A stretch of 64,000 nt of DNA, taken from positions 23,635,542-23,699,541 of the forward strand of contig OX388305.1 of assembly GCA_947579605.1 (NCBI GenBank), read 5' to 3'. The position numbers were made by a program, and so were the translations under genes. Source of the stretch: Athripsodes cinereus (Eukaryota > Arthropoda > Insecta > Trichoptera > Leptoceridae). This document shows positions 34,576-46,407 of this stretch, piece after piece (position 1 is the stretch's first letter; each line of letters begins with the position of its first letter). The notes beneath the pieces are model-generated. The model worked only from the letters and a program-made list of their open reading frames with translations. It made no database searches and was not told the DNA's origin.

Positions 34576-36320
34576 TTGCTTCTTAACAATCTTAACATCA
34601 CTCGAATTGCAATATATACCTATTTAAAATGCGCAAAATCTGATAAATAACAACATAATTTTTTTAACACGTGAGATAGACAATATTTATAAAAGTTGAC
34701 CGGAATATTATACATAGGTATACATATTTTGGTCCAACTTATTAATATTTTACACCAGATATCGAAGTTCAAAGATTTTATAGAAAAAAAAATAATACTT
34801 ATATATTTATATATGACCACAATGGTGTCTACCCAAAACCAGATTATAGCTCATAAAACAAAGAATGTGAAATATTCTTTAGCTGTATTCGTATTCGGGA
34901 AGATTCTATAGTTATTTTTTAATACATAATCGGTATATAAGAGCATTATAATATTAATACATTTATAAACAATAAAATATTATATTTGTGGATGGTCTAA
35001 GCTTTTAACAAATTTGATCAAATACCGAAATTATTTAACTGCTAGATGTCATAGTCCGAATATAGATATCTTTTCCTTTTCCTCGTTATAGTAAAAAATT
35101 AAATGATTAATTTACTTCAATTTTCTATGGTAGACTGATATTGATTTCGATTACTTACTAATTGGTCTATATTTCTAACGTAATTTTCCATATTTGAATA
35201 CTCATTAAGATGTATTAGAACTACTAAAATGACGTTACTTTATTTAGATAGATCATTGTTTTCATTGGATTTTTTGCACAAAACTATTAATTTTTTGTAA
35301 TATTTTTCTACTAGGTTGGTGCATACTTTATATCTTATTTAATTACTAACTTATTAGTCATTATGAATTTGAGCGTTGATCCACTGAAGTTCATATGACA
35401 TTTAGTAACAAAATACAAGTTTTTCTCCTAAAGTTCGATTTACTTTGAATGATGTATTTTTTTTCCAAAGATATTGTCAAGTAATGTTCAACCATTTAAG
35501 AAATTTTTTCGTGTCATTGCATTCGAACATTGTTCATTATTGTCATAAACGTTCAATGTATGATAATTTTTCGGCTTTTAATTATTATAAATAGGCAGAG
35601 ACAATAATCGTATAAAACAATAATAAATAAATATAATATTTTCTTGTAGCAGTGATGTCAAAAACAAGTTTCTGGACGTGTGAATAATAGTAATAATAAT
35701 ATTATTATAATGCCTACAAAACAGCATTATGTTTTCTTTAATAAGTTTAGGATCAAGTAGTAACCAGTTTAGTGAGTGGCTGACTGTACAGTAGCTTCGC
35801 TAAGTATCATAATTATTTATGTATAATGCTTACATGTTATTATATCAATGATCTTTTAAAAGATCATCATTGTTCATAATAATAACTGATACGTTATATG
35901 TGAAAGCAATGTAATTACTGTATTACATATGACAGTGTTGTTGTAACGCATTGAGATATATATTATGTATCTGAGTAATTTTGATCTTCCGATTACACCA
36001 TATATAGAGAAATAGGTACGTACAGATATTTATAATATAATAGGATGAACTTCAAACTGTTACCCGTTATAAACAAAGAGCAAGTATTAAGTCAATATTC
36101 TCTCTCAGAAAATACCCATCAGAAGATAGCAGGTCTTAGGAAAATACGTCAGCACTTAATTATGATCGTCATACATTATATTCTTATAAAAAATCATGCG
36201 TTAAGCGCTTACTTAAAATAGCCTGACGATCTCCATTAGAAAGCTTCTTGAGTTGTTTCTGCAAATTATAGATATGTATTGGTAAATACCCATAATACAA
36301 GATTCAATCTGAGTTTGGGA
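34576..36320. other. Unassigned AT-rich DNA with a 20-bp perfect palindrome
   Basis: 35848-35867 (ATGATCTTTT with its reverse complement, no spacer) is a perfect palindrome. No coding or repeat call is possible for the rest. Confidence 0.5.
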
Positions 36321-36722
36321 CTAGCTCAGTCTGTGTGAATTGTCTAAACATATTATGTTTATTTCTTTCGTCTTTTGTAAATCACTTTCACTCTCAGCCA
36401 TTAATACCAAATCATCTGCATATATCAACGCATTCAAACGGTTTCCATTCAGTTCAATGCCAACATCCATCTCTTTCAAAGGTCGCATACAGTAGTCGAA
36501 AAAAAGGTTGAACAGCCATGGAGACATGACACAACCTTGCTTCACTCCTTTGGTGAGGACAAACCACTCGGAGAAGGCGTTATTTACCCTCACGCAGGCG
36601 GAGCTCCCAACGTAGAGCGAAGAAATTGTTTGGATCAACTGACTGCTCACCCTATACTCCGACAACACGCGCCACAATCTCTCCCGATCCACACGATCAT
36701 ATTATGCTTTCTCCAAATCCAC
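36321..36722 (-). pseudogene. LINE reverse-transcriptase fragment (palm region)
   Basis: The minus-strand frame gives VDLEKA, an in-frame TAA, then YDRVDRERLWRVLSEY, SSLYVGSSACVRVNN, VKQGCVMSPWLFNLFFD and ALIYADDLVLMAESESDLQ. The RT motifs (DLEKAYDRV, QGCVMSPWLFN, YADD) are complete and in order. Upstream endonuclease and downstream thumb and tail are missing. The stop between A and Y sits inside the first catalytic motif, so the copy is dead. Motif style matches the LINE group whose endings are called family C here. Confidence 0.9.
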
Positions 36723-36727
36723 TAACA

Positions 36728-37735
36728 ATTATTATTATTATTTGGATGATTTGTAAAGCGCCGTTTTGTGAAAAAAATCCACCTCAAGGGCGCTCTTTGC
36801 TAACTAAGGTTGTGCCTGGATTATTCCGTGAGATTTCTTGAATAGATAAGTCTTCAGTTGGTTCTTGAAACGAGATAAGTCCTGCATTTCTCTGATCATT
36901 TTTGGAAGCCTGTTCCAGACTACAGGTGCAGATATTGCAAAAGCATGCTCCACGTACACTGGTTTCGATACAGTACTGGTCACCTCCAATTTAGTTGTAA
37001 TATCTTGACAAGACCTAAGTGTTGTCTGTCTATGACTTAACGCCTGTCTACCGCAGAGTTCCATGATATATTCTGGGGCCATAGCATGAAGTGCCTTAAA
37101 TACTGTCAAACACACTTTAAATTCGACTCTCTCCGGACATCTGAGCCAGTGAAGAGATTGAAGGGTGGCAGATATGTGTGAAGAGCGATTCAGTTGATAA
37201 ATGAAGCGTGCAGCCGCATTAAAAACGGACTGAATCCTCTGGAGTTGATATTGTGGCAGATTTGCGAGGATGCCATTGCAGTAATCCAATCGTGATACGA
37301 CGAATGAGTTAATTATGGTTTTAGCTCCGTCGGTTGATATATTTTTCCTTATGTTCTTGAGCTGCCTTAAAGTATAGAAACCACTACTAACAGTAGATGA
37401 TATGTGTTTCTCCATCGTAAGGGCGTTATCAAGATGCGCTCCGAGGAACTTAACGTGGTTAGATGGGACTATGACCACGTTTTGTACACGAATAGGGTCA
37501 GCGTTTATGAGATGTTGTCTTCGTGGAGTCGCTATCCAGAGAAATTCAGTTTTTGTGGGGTTGATTTTAAGCATATTGTTAGACATCCAGGATGAAATGT
37601 TCGTTATGCACGAAACGACTTCTTGCTCAAGAGCAGATTTGGATTCCGGGGTGCATGATTTAAAGAAAATGCGATCGTCTGCATAACAATATGTTGTAAA
37701 GCCTAAGTTTCGAATAACATACTCTAATGATAAAC
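36728..37735 (-). pseudogene. 5'-truncated L2/CR1-type LINE: RT C-terminal half and 3' tail
   Basis: The frame is open from about 37735 to the stop at 36804. It starts EYVIRNLGFTTYCYADDR with the YADD catalytic motif and continues through MLKINPTKTEFLW, LRQLKNIRKNIS, SRLDYCNGILANLP, NAAARFIY and LHWLRCPERVEFK to an RFKNQLKTYLFKK-type end. This order is characteristic of the L2/CR1 group. From the first methionine it is 260 codons (36804-37586). The 3' UTR holds GCGCCCTTGAGG and GGCGCTTTACAAAT and ends in an (AAT)n run at about 36730. The coding part has no stop or frameshift, so this is a fairly young insertion, truncated at its 5' end. It abuts the other LINE fragment. Confidence 0.92.
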
Positions 37736-39510
37736 AATATCAAATACTTAACTAAAAACACATACTGTGGTAATTGTCATAAAAAGGTACACTTTCAACA
37801 CACGGACCATGGACATACACTTTTAAATTTTAATACCTACTAATTAGTTACATATTTTTGAGACTCTAGGAAGAACCTTTTTGAAAGAATGTTCGTTCGA
37901 ACAACTGATTGATAAGAAACTATGTTTGGCGTAAAATGGAAAGAGTTGGTCCTCACCGTCGCAGGAGCAGATAAAGTCCGAACAAACAGATCAATGATCT
38001 ACTACAAGCAGAAGAACAAGTCTAAAATAAATGAACTGCATTCAATAATCCACAAAAATATTACAACAGCGCAAAAGTAAATCTACATCGGCTGTGGTTA
38101 AACAATCAATTGATTGTTTTCCCTTCAACAAATTAATAAATGAAGCACTTGTAAACATCTCTACCGCTCATTATATAAATTAATACTACCTCACCTACTA
38201 TAAATACTATTCAATAATTAAAGACACGCCTATCTTTCTAACACAACAATTACGTCCATTCTCTATAATGATGGTACTGAATAATATACTCGTATGAATT
38301 GATGGCATTTTCTCTTGGAGTCGATGATTTCAACAGCTGTTCACAATGAAGTGGGCGGTGATTTAGTAAATAGTAATCACATATTGACTGACAGACCAGC
38401 TTTTTTAGCATTGTACTAGTCTTAATTAATTTCTATTTAAGTGAGTCGACCAAATTGATAATTTTGAATAGAAATAACTTCAGATTTGTTGAGTTTATTA
38501 AGTTACAGTATTTATTAGATTTTTACAAATATAGTAAAAAAATGCAAACGTCTGAAAACATTTTTACTTTTTTACTGAGATTCATATGATAATTTTAATA
38601 AATTAATCATATGAACTATTGCTCTTTTTTCATTGATGGCAACGCATCCTAATTCGAATGAATCATTAAAAAATAACTCATCTAGAAAAACTAATCTAAC
38701 GTTTTATTAGTGATTTATTCTGAAAATTTATATAAAAAACAATAGTTTCATCAATCACCTATCGGTAATGAGTAAAAAACAAAAATAAGTGGAAGAAAGG
38801 AGTTATAGATATAGTAAGTTATATTGTATAATTCGACCTAATTATGCGATAGATTCCCCATAATACAGGTGTCGATTTTCCATTCTAGTCCATTAACTCC
38901 AAACAATATATGAATAACAAACAACATGGTATCAAACTGTGAATATAATTAATAGTAACAAATAAAATAACACTTGTCTGACAATATCACAATACAGTAT
39001 ATTATATTCAGTCCTCTAGTAAGTATTATCATGGAACTAAATTAGAACAGAATCGATTTTCAACAACAAAGCTGGTTGTTATTTTCATTATATTTTGTTT
39101 GTTCAAGTCATTATTTATTCAAAGTTACTTACCCAATGAAAAGAATGATGTGAAAAATAGGGAAAATATGTGATAATTTTCTTTTCTCACCGATGAATGT
39201 GTGGTATTCATTTTAATTAAACCTGACTTACTTGTAAAAGTATTTCTAACCAGAAGAATGACACTTGATATTTAAATTATAAATAAATCACTAAATTTAG
39301 CGCATTGGCTTAAATATTATTGCAGTTAAAAACGCCACTAAAACTTTTTTCTTGATTTAACGTTTTAGATTTCAATGTAGGCATCTTCAGTATCAAACGA
39401 ATACCTATATAGAACAAAATGTTGGTGATATTGAAGTAACGTTGTGAAGTAGGTAGGGAGCAAGTTAGGAGAAGGATTCAAACGACAGACTCGAGTCTGA
39501 GACATTGATT
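37736..39510. other. No recognisable feature
   Basis: AT-rich with no supported gene, repeat or RNA. Confidence 0.45.
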
Positions 39511-39667
39511 TGAGTTTTTCTTATAGACCCAAATGCAGTCTTCAACACCTTTCACAGTAAGCTAAAACCTTGTATCATGAAAGGGGAGTTTGCCGGCACC
39601 TGAAATCAAATCACGCACCATTTGTGTACGAGGTCGGGACTTTACCTCCACGCTATCAACGAACGAA
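39511..39667 (-). repeat. tRNA-derived SINE, copy 3 (diverged)
   Basis: On the plus side it reads ACCCAAATGCAGTCTTCAAC, ACCTTTCACAGTAAGC, ATGAAAGGGGAGTTTGCCGG and a degraded B box (GAAATCAAATCAC). The tRNA-like head ends near 39660. Older than copies 1 and 2. Confidence 0.75.
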
Positions 39668-40204
39668 TTCCATGATATCGAAAAAAAATGTGATTGATAT
39701 TTCCAAGCTTTTCTTATAACGAAAAAAAAGACGTAGCAATATAAAACAAAGTTGAGTAATGGCGAGTATTTACAATTTGTTTTTTATTTCAGTACTACGC
39801 ATTACTGTGGAAACTTTTTCCAGTTTCTTAATTATTACTTACGTAAAAAAAGTTTGAAGCAAAATATTTGTGTTATGTTTTTTTTCTGTTGAACAAATAA
39901 GTTTTAAACGTGACGAGCTTTTTTCATCAATTTAAGTGAGTTTGTTTTTTAATTGAAAGTTTTCGTATCCACCTACACACTTTTGAACATTATTTTTTAG
40001 CCTACGCTTCCAAGGGGTGAAATAAAGCTAAAAAGAAAAATGAGGAAACGTAAAAAAATGAAAACTGTCAAACATGCTTTTAAAACTTTTAACTCAACTG
40101 TTCTTTCGTAACTAGATACGGGTATGGTCGTTCTTTTATAATTATATACGTATAAATAACAGGTATTTAATTTCACAGAGCAATTTCACAAAGTATGTCT
40201 ATGG
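39668..40204. other. No recognisable feature
   Basis: AT-rich; no supported call. Confidence 0.4.
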
Positions 40205-40340
40205 AGCAATATCGGTAGCTTAACGAGTCTCTGACTTTGAATCGAGAAACTTGGGATCAATTTCACCCGGTGCTGATCCACTATTACGACAGAAGCATAT
40301 TGCTTACTTTTAAGGTGTCTGACGTGTAATAAAAAAAATA
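40205..40340 (+). repeat. Possible second tRNA-derived SINE type
   Basis: CGGTAGCTTAACGAGTCTC (A-box-like), GACTTTGAATCGAG and GGGATCAATTTCACCC (degraded B box) follow tRNA order and spacing. The body (AGAAGCATATTGCTTAC) differs from the SINE at 23756. One copy seen. Confidence 0.4.
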
Positions 40341-40562
40341 TCTTCCAATCTTTTCTATTCATCTTTTTCTCCTATTATCCGCCTTGATACTCTACTTTAA
40401 AAATTCTGCTTAGACTAGTTTTGTGTAGGTACTTTTGTGTAGATACTTAAGTTCTTTTCTTATTTCTATAACCCAAAGAAAAAAATATTTCGGTTTTGTT
40501 TAACTTTCTTGTATGTTTGTAAATCGTATTAAATATGGATTCAGTGAAGCACGTAGCAAATA

Positions 40563-40660
40563 ATTGGTCTCCCACTCTTTTTAGTAAGTTTCGAGTCTCC
40601 TATAAAGATATTTTACGTCTTGAATTCAGCAATTTGGTGTGCTACCCATCAAACATGTTT
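40563..40660 (-). repeat. Dispersed repeat family A, copy 8 (right part)
   Basis: TTGGTCTCCCACTCTTTTTAG, GTTTCGAGTCTCCTATAAAG, GTCTTGAATTCAGC and GTGTGCTACCCATC on the plus side, so minus-strand orientation. Confidence 0.6.
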
Positions 40661-41454
40661 GTTTAATATATAATAGGTAGTTGTAGTTGGAAATTGGAAT
40701 GCTTCTTAATTTTTGTTTCGGTGATACCACACAAAAATAAGTTCAATCATACACTACTTGATGACGTCATTAAATTGTATTACCTACAGATAACTAAAAT
40801 GAAATAACCAACACGTTTAAGAAGAATTATAAAAGTGTACAAATAACAATCAGAGAACAAGAACGTGCCTTTGAAAATATCAATTTATCTTGACTAAAAC
40901 GCTCATTTTATAAAAAATATGTTATGATATTATTTTTATTATGAAATAATTATCGAGGTGAAAAATAATCAGTGTTCTTAGTGTAAACCTTTTTTAAAAT
41001 TCTAAAATATATTTTTTCAAGATGTAAACGCACGAACTCTCGGGCAATTCAACACGTGTATGTGAAAGAGGATTTCGAGATTTTCAAGATCATTTTTGTT
41101 TATTATTGAAATTCTGTAGTTAAATAATAAAAACTTTTTACAATAATATATTATTGTTACATAATATTTATTTGTTGCTTATTATTATTATATAAGACTC
41201 TTTACACTTTATTAAAATTCAACAATAATGCGTGTTGTGCTTTTCTCGCTTTCTTTGAACTTCCTTATTCAATTATATCAGAAACTTCAGAAGGGGTGAT
41301 TCAGAGCTAGAGCTGCGTCACGTCAGTAAGATACAATAACCATTTCAGTTTAAATACAATAATTACATATTATTTTAATAATAATATCTTTTGAAATCGA
41401 ACCGACTTGTACCTGTTATGATTCTTACAAGATTTTTACCTTACCTATTTATAA
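40661..41454. other. No recognisable feature
   Basis: AT-rich; no supported call. Confidence 0.4.
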
Positions 41455-41690
41455 TGAGTTACAATCCATTGGATTGGTCCTCAACGAGTTTGGATTTTTT
41501 TCTCCATTCCTCCCTATTCTCAGCCAGTCTCTTCAGCTTTACATATGAGCCACAGTTCATGTCCCTCTTTAGTTGGTTCATATACGCGTCTCTCGGTCGG
41601 CCTCTGCCATTTGTGCCTTCGGTCTTACCTTCCGCGATAGCGATGAGCAGTCCTGGGTGCCTGATGTTGTGGCCAATCCAGTTAAATTTA
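41455..41690 (-). pseudogene. LINE family B tail, minus strand
   Basis: From the plus side it begins GAGTTACAATCCATTGGATTGG and runs through CAGCCAGTCTCTTCAGC, GTCGGCCTCTGCC and GATGTTGTGGCCAATCCAG. On the minus strand this reads NWIGHNIRHPG, GRPR.AYM.QLKRDMNCGS and RLAENRE-type codons to a stop. Little damage in its 230 bp. The two plus-strand frames over it are shadows. Confidence 0.8.
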
Positions 41691-42279
41691 CTTTATCAAA
41701 ATTGACGTTAATATTTTACTGTACAAAAATTCACGGCATACGCCTATTACATGTAGAAATATATATACAAAACATTTACAATTAGTACAACAGTGACAAT
41801 TTTAATAAAATAATATGTAATATGAAAGAAGTACAGAATAGTTATAGATAATAAATTGAGACCATTCACAGAATTTGTTTTCTTCTCTTACTTTATTCGC
41901 GAGGAGCTCCTGCTGGATGGAAGGATAGGTTAATATTATGATACAATTCAAGTGCAACTTTTTGTATAAGGAAAAAACGTTGAGGAGAATTGTCATAGAT
42001 TTAGCATAAAATGAGATATTTTCATTGAGTGAATATGGCGTATTGATCGTCTTGTAAAACAGTTCAACATACAGGGGTGGCAGTTTATTTCATAACGAGA
42101 TTTTATAATAAAATGAAGTTTCAACAATTTAACAGTAAAGACTTGACGACTGTATCCATTCATAAATAACAAACATACCATTTAAATACGTATTCATGTT
42201 CATAGTATTATATAATTATATGTTCCTACCAGAAAAGATGAAATGTTTTTGTACTTTATGAAACTTGATATCGCATAGA
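41691..42279. other. No recognisable feature
   Basis: AT-rich; no supported call. Confidence 0.4.
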
Positions 42280-42415
42280 ATTCTGCGGAGAAATGGTCTG
42301 GAAGAAGATGATATAGGAAACAGAAGAGTGTACAACCTCAGAACGAGAAGAGCCGACCCCAACAGCCTTCAGCGGCAATAAGTTGGGACAGTGCCAGGAA
42401 GAAGAAGATTTTAAA
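42280..42415 (+). pseudogene. LINE 3' end with GAAGAA tail
   Basis: The frame NRRVYNLRTRRADPNSLQRQ is followed by words AGTTGGGACAGTGCCAGG and a GAAGAAGAAGA tail, matching a recurrent insect LINE ending (RADP.., then GGGAC.GTGCCAGGAAG). About 135 bp remain. Confidence 0.55.
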
Positions 42416-43970
42416 TTTGTGAAAAAAAATCACTATCAAAAATACATTTTCCATTAGCATTATAAAAAGTGAAAAGTCTAATCTTTAATATGAAAAAGTA
42501 ACAATAGTGATTCAGTGATACTTACAATTATATTATTGATATCGGTGAATGTTACAAAGGAAATGTTTAGCCTATATCAGTTTATAAATATCAGTACATG
42601 TAATAACAATTTGTGGTCCCACCTTAATTGGTAACTTAATGAAATAATAATGCTGAAAATATTTACAGGTGTTTTAAAATCATAATCGGTGCTAAAAATC
42701 AATGTATGAATTAAAAAATATATTGCTTCAGTTATTTAAGTAGGTGCTTACATACATCACAAGTATAGTGAATATTTTCATCGATATGAAATCATTATAT
42801 TTCATCAGTTAAGTGGAATAAGCAGAGTAGAGAAAAAATAAATCGCATAAACAGAACAAAGTACCTAACTACATATTAGGTACGTAGGTACTCGTATGAT
42901 CTTGCATTGACGATTGATTATTTTGTGGTATCGGAACAAATAAAAAAAATATCTCGAGTGCTTCATGTTGAATAAAAACCACTTGTAAAAGACGTGGTTT
43001 ACTCAGATTAAATCAGCAATGTTCAAGTGTCACCTTCATCGAATAAAATAAAAATTCAAAAGTGCAGTTGGAAATTATGATTGTTGCATGAAATAAAACC
43101 CCCGTTTCAAAATTTATAGCATTTACAGCAATATGTACACTTAGTCTAAGGTTCAATTTTGATTTAAATCAATTTGAGTAGTAAAGTGTTTTTATTAAAT
43201 TAATAAATAAAAATATTCACAACTTTATATTTAAGTAGGTATATGTACATTTTAGATATGTGAAAGTTTTATGCGAAATTAAGAATATACGTGAAAGTTT
43301 TCAGAATTGAAAATTAAATATTCAAATTTTTAGGATTTTTTCGAATTTTTTCTTATTTTTGCCTTCACCATTTCCTTAGAAAATGACAAATTTAAGTCTC
43401 TTCCATGCAGAGGCATTTTGTGATTTTCTTTCTATGACTTACCAAATTAATGTTAAAAAGAAAGTCATATTATTATGATTGGCTTTCATTTTACGACAAA
43501 TGAATTACTAATGAATAATTTAAGCCCGTGTGCGAAAGAGATTATTGTGTTTGGTCTTTATTTAAACATCTTAAAATCCTACAAACGGATACACTTATGA
43601 TGTATGAAATCATTTCGCCGATTCTAGAAGAAAAAAGTTTTACGTATTAATATAAACTCGTATTGTTCTTTTATTTTTTATGTACTAGAGGTATTCTTCT
43701 TCTTACTAAAAAAATAAAGAAAATTTCTGACAGAAGAGTAACACAATATTTTGGTTGACGCTATTCTCCCCTCATGTATGTAATAATAATAAAACATAAT
43801 ATAATAATAAATGTAATGATATACATAATAATATCTATTACTGACAGAATGTCTCTAGGATGGATACACAAAACATATTGCTGTTTTCAACATCGAGTGC
43901 TCCCAGAATTGAGAACAAAATTCAAACAATTCGCTACGGTTAAAAACACGTTTCAGATTTTAATAAAAAT
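42416..43970. other. Unassigned AT-rich DNA
   Basis: A 77-codon frame at 43774-44007 has a less AT-rich middle (GWIHKTYCCFQHRVLPELR) but no domain I know. It runs into the tandem repeat that follows. Confidence 0.4.
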
Positions 43971-44278
43971 AAAAGCGTCGAGAATATCACGTATATATTT
44001 AATATGATGTTTAAAGATATTTAATATCTTTAGTCAGTAATAAGGTATGCCATCTACACTAAGATATTAATAAATATAAAAGCGTCGAGAATATCACGTA
44101 TATATTTAATATGATGTTTAAAGATATTTAATATCTTTAGTCAGTAATAAGGTATGCCATCTACACTAAGATATTAATAAATATAAAAGCGTTGAGAATA
44201 TCGCGTATATATTTAACATGATCTTTTTAGATATTTAATATCTTTAGTCAGCAATAAGGTATGCCATCCACACTGAAT
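43971..44278. repeat. 107-bp tandem repeat, 2.9 units
   Basis: Units start at 43971, 44078 and 44185 (AAAAGCGTCGAGAATATCAC and variants). Units 1 and 2 are almost identical; unit 3 is more diverged and stops within CATCCACACTGAATG. Each unit holds a 9-bp perfect hairpin (AAAGATATT with AATATCTTT) around one base; unit 3 has a single substitution there. Confidence 0.9.
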
Positions 44279-46089
44279 GTCTAAATTTAATACGACAGGA
44301 AGAGGGCAGCTAGCCCGTTAATGACACGCAGAGATAGAGAAAATTCATAAAGATTAATGCCACCTTAATGTGATATCTTTTATAAAATGAAATATCAGGG
44401 ATGAAAAGTATACAGGTAAATCATAAAATACATTAAGGGTTTTCCCACCACTTTCCCCTGGATGTTTTAAGAGCTGAGCTCCTATATCATCCAGACTCAA
44501 CGAAACAAAAGAAAAATTCAAAGGGAGGGCTCAGGATTTGCCTTATGGGCTCCCCCCGACAAAATCCTCCCCTAAACTACAACCCTTAATGTCCCTTGGA
44601 GGAGATACTCACTACAAGGCACTACTCACTACTACAATATTCTTACAAACTATGTTCTTACAGTTACGTATTGCTACGTACTAAAATTCTTAACACTAAA
44701 GACAACATTTTACAGCTTATTATCTAAGTAGTAGAGTATTCAAGACAATAATAATAAATGCTTACCAATCATACCCACCACTGCCAAACACGAAATTTCT
44801 TCCTTACTGAATTTGAAAGAAACAAAGAAAGGGAAAGAAACACATTAAACTTCCAAGGCTAGAGTATGAAAGTGGAAGCAAATAAGCAATTGATCAAAAA
44901 AAAAAGAAAAAAATGACAAAACCAAGGGACAGAGTGCTTGAAAAGCCACCTCCAACGACAGGAGTAGGACATGCACAAAACAAGTAAGAGAGTTCAGCGG
45001 CTCGGTCACCAAATTATCAGGATGAATCCACTGGTGGCAGTCCAGGTCGACGAAGATCATCATCATAAAATACAATAAAGCTTCAAAATTTTCAAACACT
45101 TTGAATTCAGCTGTTTCAAACAAATTCTGATTTTATATTATTTTGAAGACTCACGAAAGCTACACATATAACACTTAAAGAAATTTCTGACTATTAAACT
45201 TTTCACAATAAAAAAAATGTTACAAAGTTCATTACTTCAGATAGAATAAGAGCACCAGTAAAAGTAATTTAGGCATATATTTGTAATCAAGTCATTGTTT
45301 TTGACAATAATGATAAAAAGCACAAAGAGAAGATGATTGTAACAGGAAAAAGTATGTACGAAACTATGATGTTTTATTCCATAAAAATTGCCTTTTCATT
45401 TTATGGATGGTTTGGCATTATTTTGCTGGTGCCATCATTACGCAAATCATTAATCACGTTTCCACCGCCCCAAGTGACATTGTTATTCTGTCGTCTCTCC
45501 CACCCCTCACAACAGCCGCTGACAAACACCCCAAGAGAAAAGAGAGAAAGAGAGAAAATCGGCTCAGTACCGATAAAAGGAGCGTTTTAAAACAAATTAC
45601 ATAATGTGCTGATGCCTTATAAGGCTTACAGGAAACTTCGAAGATATTTGAAAAAAAAGAGTTTTTACGAAATATGCTTATCTGTTGTGTTATCAAACTT
45701 GTTGTATTTTTTTTTTTTGTATATTTTTATTGTTGTATACAAAATAGTTGTATACAAACAAACAAAACTGCTTGTAAATATGTTTGTCCATGGCAACAGA
45801 ATCCTTATAAATTATTAAATTAATTAGAAAGAGTGTTACATAAGTAAACAATTTAAAATAATATTTGTCACTGAAAAAGCAAATAAGTCATTTTTACATT
45901 GACAACAATAAACCTATTAACAAGATTAAAAAAACGACTTATTTAATTACTTAGTAACACATTTTTATTATTTATCATTTAGTTACTTATGTAATACTCT
46001 TGCTATGTAATTAAATAGTTTATAAGAAATTTGTTGCTGAGGACGAGACGAAATTCTATGTACATTTTGAAAAAAATATTTAAAGTTAT
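44279..46089. other. Unassigned; GC-richer patch and possible LINE 3' end
   Basis: 44440-44610 is GC-richer (GGGCTCCCCCCGACAAAATCC, CCTTGGAGGAGATACTC) and may be part of a transposon or an old exon, class unknown. 44930-45067 ends in a CATCATCAT run after GTGGCAGTCCAGGTCGACG, which looks like a plus-strand LINE tail. No protein motif supports either. 45320-45700 has overlapping short frames only. Confidence 0.35.
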
Positions 46090-46215
46090 AAGGTTTGCCA
46101 TCCATAATGAATGTCTCCTCATTTTTGCCGGCACAGAGAGGACAGCTTGCTTGTTTACCGCATTCGGCTGGTCTGCTGGCTACACCACTAGTGGGAAATG
46201 TCATGGTGATTAGTA
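46090..46215 (-). repeat. Dispersed repeat family A, copy 9 (left part)
   Basis: Plus side: AAGGTTTGCCATCCATAATG, GCACAGAGAGGACAGC, GGCTGGTCTGCTGGC and GTGGGAAATGTCATGGTG. Minus orientation. Confidence 0.7.
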
Positions 46216-46407
46216 GCAGCAGTAGTAGTAGCAACGATATTTTTTAAATTTTGATAACTACAAATCAGAATTTTACCTACTAACGCCATTTTTTCAATTT
46301 CCACGAAATTTATTCATATTCAAAATAAAATATATTTCTTTGGCTCATATTTTTTATGCGTTTGTATAATAGAAGGATAAGTCAGATTGTTGGAATTATA
46401 AGTATAC

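Noticed and set aside
34374..34601. 75-codon minus-strand frame as a host exon
   Set aside because: It overlaps a TA-flanked terminal-inverted-repeat element and ends in low complexity.
43971..44278. CRISPR array
   Set aside because: Units are contiguous 107-bp tandem copies with no unique spacers, in an animal genome.
44845..45123. 92-codon minus-strand frame
   Set aside because: Low-complexity Leu/Phe composition opposite a possible plus-strand LINE tail.
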